Assembly (NCBI RefSeq): GCF_000285555.1
Contig: NZ_HE610997.1
Location: 51,769 to 115,768, forward strand
Length of the DNA: 64,000 nt
Source of the DNA: Kurthia massiliensis
GTDB taxonomy: Bacteria; Bacillota; Bacilli; Bacillales_A; Planococcaceae
Direction: 5' to 3'
Positions 44,368 through 52,653 of this stretch are shown one piece after another. The position numbers and the translations under genes are program-made. The notes beneath the pieces are model-generated. The model saw only the letters and a list, made by a program, of their open reading frames with translations. It did no database searches and was not told the origin of the DNA. Numbering within the stretch: position 1 is the stretch's first letter; the number at the start of each line of letters is the position of its first letter.

Positions 44368-45132
44368 ATGACAACATTACAACGTGCAATTGAATCGGTA
44401 AATGATAAAGCGTTTATCCCATACATTATGGCGGGTGACGGTGGTTTAGAAAATATTAAAAAACAAATTTTATTTCTACAACAAAATGGTGCGACTGCAA
44501 TCGAAGTCGGTATTCCATTTAGTGACCCAGTCGCAGATGGTCCTGTTATTCAGGCAGCAGGTATTCGCGCATTAGAAGCGGGGGCGAATTTACGCAACAT
44601 TTTAGCGGAACTAACAGCGATTAAAGATGAAGTGACCGTACCGCTTGTTGTGATGACATACTTAAATCCAATTATTAATTTCGGTATTGAAGCATTCGCA
44701 AAGGCCGCACAAGAAGCGAATGTGAAAGGATTAATTGTGCCAGATATGCCGCTTGAAGAATCGGATTTAATGAAACCTGCATTAGCACAAAAAGATATCG
44801 CACTCGTTCAACTTATTTCATTAACAAGTCCACAGCAACGTATTGACCAGCTCGCTGAAGCGGCAGAAGGATTTATTTATGCCGTAACAGTGAATGGTAT
44901 TACAGGTACTCGCAAAGGATTTGATAGTACACTGCACAATCATTTATCGCAATTAAAAGCAGCGAGTAATATCCCAGTGCTCGCAGGTTTCGGTATTTCT
45001 ACGCGTGCCCATGTAGAAGATATGAACCAAACGGTCGATGGTGTCATCGTCGGTAGCGCAATCGTTCAAGCTTTCCATGAAGGAAGAGAATCAGATATTG
45101 CAAATTTAATGAAAACAGCAGCGCATCAATAA
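44368..45132 (+). CDS. trpA: tryptophan synthase alpha chain
   Basis: 254 residues. Cleaves indole-3-glycerol phosphate to indole. YIMAGDGG, catalytic Glu/Asp in EVGIPFSDPVADGPVIQ and the GFGIST phosphate loop are visible. It begins one base after the trpB stop, with GGAGG inside trpB. Last gene of the operon. Confidence 0.96.
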   Translation: MTTLQRAIESVNDKAFIPYIMAGDGGLENIKKQILFLQQNGATAIEVGIPFSDPVADGPVIQAAGIRALEAGANLRNILAELTAIKDEVTVPLVVMTYLNPIINFGIEAFAKAAQEANVKGLIVPDMPLEESDLMKPALAQKDIALVQLISLTSPQQRIDQLAEAAEGFIYAVTVNGITGTRKGFDSTLHNHLSQLKAASNIPVLAGFGISTRAHVEDMNQTVDGVIVGSAIVQAFHEGRESDIANLMKTAAHQ

Positions 45133-45140
45133 TAAATACA

Positions 45141-45175
45141 AAAAAACGTGCAGCATGTAGCTACACGTTTTTTTG
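45141..45175. terminator. bidirectional terminator between convergent genes
   Basis: AAAAAACGTG...CACGTTTTTTT; it ends the trp operon and the AbrB-like gene. Confidence 0.8.
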
Positions 45176-46240
45176 TGCGATGCGGTATTTTTTCACTAAA
45201 AGTGTCATTAATGGTGGTACAAAGAAATAGATGCAAAGCATGCGGAATACTTGATACATCGTAATCATCGACGTATCGGCATTCATTTCATGACCGACAA
45301 TCCCCATTTGATCAATACCACCAGGTGCAAGACTTAAAAATCCGGTAATAATTGTCGTATGTTCGGTACTCGGAAGTAACCACACACTCATAACGAATGC
45401 CATAGCAATGAGCGCTAGTGCACTAAGTAGTCCTAGCGGCATTAATACTTTCTTATGCGTTAAATGTTCAGGGTGTAACATCAATCCGATAGAAGTACCG
45501 ACGACAAACTGACAAAGTGCCATAAACCAATTCGGTAATTCAAAAGTTGGTAACCCAACAAACACACTCAATATAATCGTAATCACAATCGGTCCCAGCA
45601 TCGTTGCAGCAGGGAAATGCCATTTTTTAAATAAGCGAAAAGCGATATAGCAAGCAATCGTATAAATCAGTACTAATAACCATATTGGTATCGTCGTTGC
45701 TTGACCTACTGTTGCTGTCGGCATATAATTTTCCGTCCCTTGAAGCGCTGGAATATGAACGATAAATGGAATCAAGACGACAATTAGCATGACCCGAATC
45801 GTATGGAAAAATGTCACGATGGTGACGTTAATACCTTTTAAATCTTCCGCGAGCACGAGCATTTGTGTTAACCCACCAGGGACACTACTTAAGAGGGATG
45901 TTGGAAAGTCCACTTTTGCAAATTTACTTAATAACCAAGCAAATAGTAAACTAACGCTAAACGTAATGATCGTTACGATCGCCATCATTGGAATATGTGT
46001 ATACATATTTTTTAAAATATCGATTGTAAATGCTGTACCGAGTGTATACCCAATCACCATTAAACTATAACTTTTTATTTGCTTTGGCCAATAAAAGCGC
46101 CATTTCGTCGTTTGTGAAAAAATGAGCACGCTAATCATTGGTCCTAATAAAAATGGAACAGGAATATGGATAAGTTGGAATAAAAACGCACCAACTAAAC
46201 CGACAATTGCCGTTAAGCATAATGCGACAAAATTATTCAT
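45161..46240 (-). CDS. AbrB-family membrane protein (duplicated domain)
   Basis: 359 residues, about ten membrane helices in two homologous halves. Each half ends in a PGG-type motif: SSVPGGLTQMLVLAEDL and LSLAPGGIDQMGIVGHEM. This is the membrane 'AbrB' family (not the DNA-binding AbrB), once labelled ammonia monooxygenase; it probably transports a small molecule. ATG 46240 follows AAAGGAGAG. Confidence 0.8.
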   Translation of the reverse strand: MNNFVALCLTAIVGLVGAFLFQLIHIPVPFLLGPMISVLIFSQTTKWRFYWPKQIKSYSLMVIGYTLGTAFTIDILKNMYTHIPMMAIVTIITFSVSLLFAWLLSKFAKVDFPTSLLSSVPGGLTQMLVLAEDLKGINVTIVTFFHTIRVMLIVVLIPFIVHIPALQGTENYMPTATVGQATTIPIWLLVLIYTIACYIAFRLFKKWHFPAATMLGPIVITIILSVFVGLPTFELPNWFMALCQFVVGTSIGLMLHPEHLTHKKVLMPLGLLSALALIAMAFVMSVWLLPSTEHTTIITGFLSLAPGGIDQMGIVGHEMNADTSMITMYQVFRMLCIYFFVPPLMTLLVKKYRIAQKNV

Positions 46241-46385
46241 CGTAATTCTCTCCTTTACCATTCTTTATTATAAATGTTCAGCTTCTAGGAAGCACTTATT
46301 TTATTTTTAAAGATATTAATATTATGTAAACTAAATGAAAGTGTATACTATTCATGGTAAAATATCGTGTAGAAGGAGGGGACTT

Positions 46386-47339
46386 ATGTTAACGATTCCA
46401 ATTATATTCAATGCGCCAAAAAGTGGGTTACAATCATTTAATTGCTATGTGACAGAAAATGATGGGAAACTCGTGTTAATCGATGGTGGTATTCAACATC
46501 CATCATTTGAAACTTACGCAGAAAATTGCCTAGCAGCGCATCAGTTGAGTTTCAGTGATATTGATGCGATTTATTTAACGCATCACCACGAAGATCATGT
46601 CGGTTTAGTGAAACGAGTTTTAAAAGAGAAAAATGTACCCGTATACATTCATTCCGAAGCAAAACCACGTTTAACATTTGATGGAGACTTCCTAGATATG
46701 CGTATACAATTTTTCGAGACGTTTTACAAACAAATGAATTGCTTAGAAGATGCGCAGTCGAGATTATCAACATTACGGAATACATATGAAAATAGGCATA
46801 AATTACGAATTGACGCAGATTATCGTATCGTAGAAGACAATACACAACTAGGTCGGTTTCAAATCATACCATTACCTGGACATTCAACAGATTCGATAGG
46901 TTTTTATGACGTGAAACGTAAAGAAATGTACGCGGGGGATACTGTTTTGAAAAATACGTCTACCAATGCGATTATCGATCCATTAGCAAACGGTACATAT
47001 GTACATGCGAATTGGCAACAACGTGCATCTCTTCAAAAGCTCGCTACGATGGATTTAGAAACGATTTATACGGGGCATCAACCGATAATTACAGATGTCG
47101 CACAAACAACTTTACTGAAATTAAAAAAGCTCGATCAAAAAGCGGCGAAGTTAAAAACGTTATTAAAAACACCATTAACTGCAAGTGAAGCAGCAAAGGC
47201 ATTTTACGGGCCACTTTACGAAAAACAATTTTCACTCGTACTTTCAGAAATTGTCGGTCAACTACATACGTTATACCGACGGGGTGAAATTGAAGCGACA
47301 ATGAAAAATGGTATCTATTTATTTCAAAGTAAAGTATAA
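46386..47339 (+). CDS. metallo-beta-lactamase-fold hydrolase
   Basis: 317 residues. Zinc motif THHHEDHVGL, then LPGHSTDSIGF (His), MYAGDTVL (Asp) and TGHQPI (His) complete the MBL di-metal site. The C-terminal ~80 residues form a helical extension. Substrate unknown; glyoxalase II-like and other thioester hydrolases share this layout. ATG 46386 after GGAGGGG. Confidence 0.88.
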   Translation: MLTIPIIFNAPKSGLQSFNCYVTENDGKLVLIDGGIQHPSFETYAENCLAAHQLSFSDIDAIYLTHHHEDHVGLVKRVLKEKNVPVYIHSEAKPRLTFDGDFLDMRIQFFETFYKQMNCLEDAQSRLSTLRNTYENRHKLRIDADYRIVEDNTQLGRFQIIPLPGHSTDSIGFYDVKRKEMYAGDTVLKNTSTNAIIDPLANGTYVHANWQQRASLQKLATMDLETIYTGHQPIITDVAQTTLLKLKKLDQKAAKLKTLLKTPLTASEAAKAFYGPLYEKQFSLVLSEIVGQLHTLYRRGEIEATMKNGIYLFQSKV

Positions 47340-47872
47340 ACAGTTTATTGTTATAAGCTGTTCATACTTTTAGTTTACATAATTAAATTATTTTTTAAAA
47401 CTAATTAGACTGAATTTTCAGATGAAGTTACGTGTATAAGACATTTGTGAGCTGTTGGTTGTTTGATAGGGAATTATTGCTACATGTTCATTTGCTATTT
47501 TGAAGCTTTATCGCGGATAAGTTTAAAGAAATGAGCCGTCTTGAATAATCAATTTTCCTTTTCTGAATCGATTATCGATTTTTAAGTACTGCTTCGACAT
47601 TAATAGATGTCGTATGATGATTTAATTTACTCTACGGTGTACCTGCCATAAAAATTCGGCAGATTATAATGCTACATATAGTTACTATGCTGGTTCATTG
47701 GGAGTGGAGATAAATTAGAAATGTACACATTGGATTATTTAAATAAAATATCGTTGGACGGAGGGTTTCTTAGGAAAAACGGCGATATTTTAATGGAATT
47801 TCAAAAAAGGTTCCCAAATATACATTTGGGAACCTTTTTTATGCTAGAATAAGCATTATATGAGGTGATATT
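47340..47872. other. 533-base gap without a recognisable gene
   Basis: AT-rich and stop-rich in all frames. It holds a hairpin AAAATATCG...CGATATTTT (47745-47753 / 47783-47791) and a strong terminator at 47803-47840. It may be the remains of a lost gene or insertion, but I see no protein similarity. Confidence 0.5.
47803..47840. terminator. strong terminator before the recombinase gene
   Basis: AAAAAAGGTTCCCAAAT atac ATTTGGGAACCTTTTTT, a perfect 17-base stem. No gene ends just before it, so what it terminates is unclear. Confidence 0.85.
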
Positions 47873-48826
47873 ATGGAGAAACAGCCGAAAATTTTACGCG
47901 ACTTTTTAATCTACTTAACTGCGATTAAAGGGAAATCTCGTCGTACACGTGATGAATATGAATACGACTTAACATTATTTTTTAGATTCCATTTGGCAAT
48001 TTCACGCGATTTGCCAACAGATCAATTAGAAAACATTTCATTAGAGCAATTAACAATCGAACATATTAGAATGATTACATTAGAAGATATGTATTTGTTT
48101 TTAGAATACTGTGAAGAAATTCGCCACAACAGTGCAGCAACACGTGCTCGGAAAGTTGCTACATTAAAGTCTTTTTTTAAGTATTTAAAAACACGAAAAC
48201 ATTTGATTATTGAAAATCCGGCGGAAGATTTAGAATCACCAAAAATCAGCAAAAAACAACCTGTTTATTTAAAAGTACCTGAAGCGCAACAGTTTTTAGA
48301 CCATATTCCATCAAAAACACATTATTATCGCGATCTCTGTATGATGACTTTTCTACTGAATATGGGGTTACGTGTAACCGAGCTATGTCGTTTGTCGTTA
48401 AGTGATATTGAAGGTCGATACATAAAGGTGGTCGGTAAAGGGGATAAAGAACGAATCGTTTATATGAACGATCGCTGTATTGAAGTTTTAAAGTTATATT
48501 TGACACATGAAAGACAAAAAAATGTAGAAAAATGTGGAAATGATGCATTATTTTTATCACAGAAGGGTAATAGACTTACGAGACAACGCCTTGCAAAAAT
48601 CGTTAAGGATATTAATAATTCATCAAATTTAAATAAAACGAATTTGACGCCGCATAAACTTCGTCACACATCAGCGACAATGATGTACCAGAATGGTGCA
48701 GACATCAGAAGTTTACAACAAATATTAGGACACTCTAACATTTCTACTACACAAATCTACACTCATGTAGAAGATGAAATGATCAAGCGTGTGTTTGAAA
48801 ATAACCCATTGAATCATAAAGACTAA
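47873..48826 (+). CDS. tyrosine recombinase (XerC/D-like)
   Basis: 317 residues. SAM-like N-terminal domain, then the catalytic domain with Arg in MGLRVTELCRL, Lys in GKGDKER, HKLRHT (His, Arg), GHSNISTT (His) and nucleophile Tyr in QIYTHV. It is a complete recombinase of the Xer/integrase family. No phage or transposon genes and no clear att repeats surround it, so a housekeeping resolution role is as likely as mobility. RBS GAGGTG, ATG 47873. Confidence 0.88.
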   Translation: MEKQPKILRDFLIYLTAIKGKSRRTRDEYEYDLTLFFRFHLAISRDLPTDQLENISLEQLTIEHIRMITLEDMYLFLEYCEEIRHNSAATRARKVATLKSFFKYLKTRKHLIIENPAEDLESPKISKKQPVYLKVPEAQQFLDHIPSKTHYYRDLCMMTFLLNMGLRVTELCRLSLSDIEGRYIKVVGKGDKERIVYMNDRCIEVLKLYLTHERQKNVEKCGNDALFLSQKGNRLTRQRLAKIVKDINNSSNLNKTNLTPHKLRHTSATMMYQNGADIRSLQQILGHSNISTTQIYTHVEDEMIKRVFENNPLNHKD

Positions 48827-48851
48827 TATATATACGCTTTTATAATCATAT

Positions 48852-48887
48852 AAGATGAATAAATAAATATTTATTCATCTTTTTTTA
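48852..48887 (+). terminator. Rho-independent terminator
   Basis: AAGATGAATAAATA / TATTTATTCATCTT with T run. Confidence 0.85.
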
Positions 48888-48974
48888 TAGTTTTACAATT
48901 ACGGAAAAAATACTATAAGTTTTGTGGTAAAATAGTTTTATGATATCTAGGTTTTTAACTTGGAGGGAGAATGG

Positions 48975-50681
48975 ATGAAAGACTTTTCTAATATAACATC
49001 ACCTATTTTAAATTTTTTAGAATTAGATGACGTTTCTACCGGTAACTTGATGGGTGCACTAAATGAGGCAGTAATTGTGGCAATTACCGATGAAAAAGGA
49101 AAAATCATATCGGCGAATAAACAATTTTGCGAAATTTCCCAATACAGCACTCAAGAATTAATCGGTAAAGATCATAGCATTCTAAACTCTGGCTATCATT
49201 CTCCAACTTTTTTCAAAAACTTATGGAAGACGATCGGCAGTGGTGAAACATGGTATGGCGAAATTTGTAACCGTGCAAAAGATGGGTCATTGTATTGGGT
49301 TAAAACAGTGATTGTGCCTGTACTTAATGAAAAAGGGAAACCTTATCAATACATTTCAATTCGAACAGACATTACAGAACAAAAAAATACATCGCGCTTA
49401 AAACAATTCGCTTATCATGACGAACTGACAGGTTTACGAAATGCACGTTCATTGAAGATTCACTTTAAAGAATGCATTCGACATCAGACAGTAGATGAAA
49501 AAGCTTCTGTATTGATTTTATTGAATATTACACGTTTAAAACAAATTAATGATGGTTATGGGCATTTTATTGGCGACTTATTTTTATTAGAGCTTACAAA
49601 AAAATTCCAAGAGATTATCGCGAAAAACGGCGATTTATTCCGTTATAACGGCAAACAGTTCATTATTTTAACGACAAAAGAATATTATGAAACAATCACA
49701 CATGAGATTTTGCAATTATTTGAACATGCTTTCACGATTGAACATGTACAATTTTATTCTACCGTTAATATCGGTATCGCTTTTTATAAAGAACATGCTG
49801 ATACGTTAGAAGTATTATTAAAGTATGCAGATCTTGCAATGTTAGAAACGAAGAAAGAAAAAGGTAATCGCATTCTAACATTTAATTGCAATATGAATTT
49901 GATGATTGAACAACAATTAGACTTAGAAAAAAGATTAAGAGATGCGTTATTTAATGATAAGATGATGCTCTTTTATCAACCAAAATTCGAAGCGAAAACA
50001 CACCGTCTTGTCGGTATGGAAGCATTAATGCGTTGGTATGACGAAGATTATGGTTTTATTCCACCGATTAAGTTTATTCCATTTGCCGAAGAAGTCGGTT
50101 TAATGCCAATGCTGGGTGAATGGGTATTGATGACAGCTTGTAAGCAAATGACGCATTGGCTTGAAAGGTATCCTGATATCGATTTACGTGTCGCCGTCAA
50201 TATTTCACCGCTTCACTTGCAAGAAAAAGATTTTGTATGCAACGTCAAACATATTTTAAGACAAACAGGCTTAAATCCTAGCCATTTAGAAATTGAAATT
50301 ACCGAACTCTCATTTATGCATGGCACAGATGAAGTAGCGCAGACGATTCGCCAATTAAAAGAATTAGGCATTTCTATTGCAATCGATGACTTTGGTACAG
50401 GCTATTCGGCATTAGGTTATTTAAAAACATTCCCGATTGATACATTAAAAATCGATAAATCATTTGTCCGTGGTATTAAAGCAGGCACAAATGACGAGTC
50501 TATGGTGACAGCAATCATTAATTTAGCACATATTATGAATATGTCTGTCGTTGTAGAAGGTGTTGAAACAATTGAGGAGTTAGCTGTGATTGAACGTGCA
50601 AAAGGTGATATGATTCAAGGATATTACTTCCATCCAGCATTACCTGTAGAACAATTCGATGTCTTATTGAGAGAATTATAA
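48975..50681 (+). CDS. PAS-GGDEF-EAL protein, likely c-di-GMP phosphodiesterase
   Basis: 568 residues. PAS domain (about 30-140, with NKQFCEISQYSTQELIGK), a GGDEF domain (about 150-305) in which the signature is degraded to NGKQF after FRY, and an EAL domain (about 315-568). EAL residues are intact: MEALMRW, NISPLHL, EITELSF, AIDDFGTGYSAL, LKIDKSF, VVEGVET and MIQGYYFHP. So it should break down c-di-GMP and not make it; the GGDEF part may bind GTP as a regulator. No signal peptide. ATG 48975 after GGAGGGA. Confidence 0.9.
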   Translation: MKDFSNITSPILNFLELDDVSTGNLMGALNEAVIVAITDEKGKIISANKQFCEISQYSTQELIGKDHSILNSGYHSPTFFKNLWKTIGSGETWYGEICNRAKDGSLYWVKTVIVPVLNEKGKPYQYISIRTDITEQKNTSRLKQFAYHDELTGLRNARSLKIHFKECIRHQTVDEKASVLILLNITRLKQINDGYGHFIGDLFLLELTKKFQEIIAKNGDLFRYNGKQFIILTTKEYYETITHEILQLFEHAFTIEHVQFYSTVNIGIAFYKEHADTLEVLLKYADLAMLETKKEKGNRILTFNCNMNLMIEQQLDLEKRLRDALFNDKMMLFYQPKFEAKTHRLVGMEALMRWYDEDYGFIPPIKFIPFAEEVGLMPMLGEWVLMTACKQMTHWLERYPDIDLRVAVNISPLHLQEKDFVCNVKHILRQTGLNPSHLEIEITELSFMHGTDEVAQTIRQLKELGISIAIDDFGTGYSALGYLKTFPIDTLKIDKSFVRGIKAGTNDESMVTAIINLAHIMNMSVVVEGVETIEELAVIERAKGDMIQGYYFHPALPVEQFDVLLREL

Positions 50682-50707
50682 AGGCTCGGATTTATATCCG
50701 TACATAC

Positions 50708-50742
50708 AAAAAACCTTTCCTGATTCAAAGGAAAGGTTTTTT
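50708..50742 (+). terminator. Rho-independent terminator
   Basis: AAAAAACCTTTCC tgattcaaa GGAAAGGTTTTTT. Confidence 0.9.
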
Positions 50743-50810
50743 ATGTAATAAGACTTATATTATAGTTAGGCATAAAATGTCATAATATTCATTATACTGG
50801 AGGGGAAACT

Positions 50811-52304
50811 ATGAAAAAATTAGTAGCAATTACGGCAACAACTGCTTTGACATGTACATTTGTTGGGGCACCTACAACAAATGCAGTAACAACAGTAAAA
50901 ATTAAAAATAATAAACTTGTCTATACTAAAACAGGAAAAATCGTCAAAGGCTATAAAGTTTATAAAGAGAAGCTATATAAAAATGGTGTGCTTGCAGCGG
51001 GTAGCGTAAAATACGGTAAAGGTACAAAAATGAAAATATACAAAAATGGCGTATTAAAATCAGGTATCACTGTTACAAAAGATTTTAAATATGCATTTAA
51101 AAATGGATCGTTAATAAAAGGTAATTATACGCATCACGCTACTGATAAAGAGGTGATATTTAAAAATGGCATGCGCACGCATTTAATCGAAATTAAAAAC
51201 GGAAAACTATATGATAATGGTAAATTGAAAACAGGAAAATATGTGATGCAACGTAGCTTTTATAAAGAAACAGTCTTCGATGGTGACTATTTAACATTAT
51301 TTGTGAACGGTAAAGTGCCTACGGGGTATGTAGAAGCTACGTATAAAAATGAAACGTATATGTTTAAAGATGGTGGCACTGGAGAATTTTTTGGCACAAC
51401 GCCATTTTATTATAACGGCGTTGTTTATATACAAGGAAAACCAGCACCAAAAGATACATACGTATTATGCGACGACGACAAATTATATTACAACAATCAA
51501 CCATTTACTGGTGAATATAATCAAACTGAATATAAAGATGGTGTATTACAATATAAAACGATTCAAGAACCGTATGAGTTAGATTTAAAAGCATTGATCG
51601 CATTAAAAGATGATGCAACAATCTCAGCTGAAACACGCGCTCAACAATTCAATGAAACAACAGCTATATTATCAGCATATATGCATGAACATTTATCAGA
51701 ACTATCTAATAGTTATCTGGAAATGGATGATGTTGGCTCGTATGATGAAACGATTGCACAAGAAAAATTAGTAGGCGATATGCAAAAACTTGCACAAATA
51801 GCGCGTAGCATTGAAGGTACAGAAAGCGCTCAAGTACAAATAGAGAAAAATTTAAAAGAGATTTATCTTCATTTCAATCTTTATTATGATAATGGACATC
51901 TATTAGATGGCGAAATAAACGGCAATATTTACAGTAACGGATTTTTAGAAAATACGAAATTCGAAAAAGAGTTATCAGCTGCCTATGAAGATGTATATCG
52001 TGCAGAACAAACATTTGAAAACGCTGAATATAAAAATAAACCAGAGCAAGCAAAAGCGGCTGTAATACCAATGGTGGAAACACTTCAAGTAATGCTTGAA
52101 AAAGCGATGATTGTCTTAGCAGAACACGAACAACCAACTTACGAAAACGCGAAACCAGCTATAGAATTCGCGACAAATCGTATTCAAGGGAGTAAAGAAA
52201 CATTGCGAACAATTGAAAACGCGTTACAAACATATGATATAGCAGTAGACTTAGAACCGCTTCAACAAACGATGGAAAAAGCGTATACAGCGATTGGCGA
52301 GTGA
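50811..52304 (+). CDS. secreted repeat protein, paralogue 1
   Basis: 497 residues. Signal peptide 1-25. Residues ~30-250 are short beta repeats that center on KGYKVYKEKLYKNG, MKIYKNGVLKSG and FKYAFKNGSLIKG, similar to choline-binding or SLAP-like wall-binding repeats; this is a resemblance, not a proof of function. The rest (about 255-497) is a helical domain. Start ATG 50811 after GGAGGGG. It shares its core with the next two genes. The frame stays open for 66 codons after its TGA (52302-52304). Confidence 0.75.
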   Translation: MKKLVAITATTALTCTFVGAPTTNAVTTVKIKNNKLVYTKTGKIVKGYKVYKEKLYKNGVLAAGSVKYGKGTKMKIYKNGVLKSGITVTKDFKYAFKNGSLIKGNYTHHATDKEVIFKNGMRTHLIEIKNGKLYDNGKLKTGKYVMQRSFYKETVFDGDYLTLFVNGKVPTGYVEATYKNETYMFKDGGTGEFFGTTPFYYNGVVYIQGKPAPKDTYVLCDDDKLYYNNQPFTGEYNQTEYKDGVLQYKTIQEPYELDLKALIALKDDATISAETRAQQFNETTAILSAYMHEHLSELSNSYLEMDDVGSYDETIAQEKLVGDMQKLAQIARSIEGTESAQVQIEKNLKEIYLHFNLYYDNGHLLDGEINGNIYSNGFLENTKFEKELSAAYEDVYRAEQTFENAEYKNKPEQAKAAVIPMVETLQVMLEKAMIVLAEHEQPTYENAKPAIEFATNRIQGSKETLRTIENALQTYDIAVDLEPLQQTMEKAYTAIGE

Positions 52305-52502
52305 CAATCAATCCATAGTATCACGCTTGCTAACAGGCAAACTGATAGTATTATGAAAAGTAATGCGTATGGACAGGTAACAAATATTCGATGTTTTGTA
52401 CTGACCTTTAATTTGGACGGCAAAGCAATTTATTCAACGAATGAGTTCAAATATGCGATTAAGAAACGGAGCGTAGATGTCACAACATCCATAATTCAAT
52501 AA
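52305..52502 (+). pseudogene. possible fragment of a fourth repeat protein after paralogue 1
   Basis: In the same frame as the preceding gene, just after its TGA, 65 codons are open until a TAA at 52500. The part starting near 52365 reads AYGQVTNIRCF...LDGKAIYSTNEFKYAIKKRS and is similar to the KYGKVPNMKLY...GLYIAKDYKYAFKDGS block of the paralogues. It is either a decayed remnant or the lost end of paralogue 1. No ribosome site of its own. Confidence 0.4.
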
Positions 52503-52511
52503 TAGCGCAGT

Positions 52512-52544
52512 AAAAAAGAGTGGCACTAGGCTCACTCTTTTTTT
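52512..52544 (+). terminator. Rho-independent terminator
   Basis: AAAAAAGAGTG gcactagg CTCACTCTTTTTTT; it follows the fragment, not the gene's TGA, by ~200 bases. Confidence 0.85.
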
Positions 52545-52653
52545 ATGACCTACGTTGGATATAACAAGTAGACAAAAAATGCCATAATAGAATATAGTAT
52601 TACGAGCCTAGTTTTAAGAAAAAATAGGTAAAAATATTGAAGGAGTATCAAAT

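Noticed and set aside
47873-48826. Mobile element integrase with prophage
   Set aside because: No phage, conjugation or transposase genes nearby and no clear att repeats; it is kept as a plain recombinase gene.
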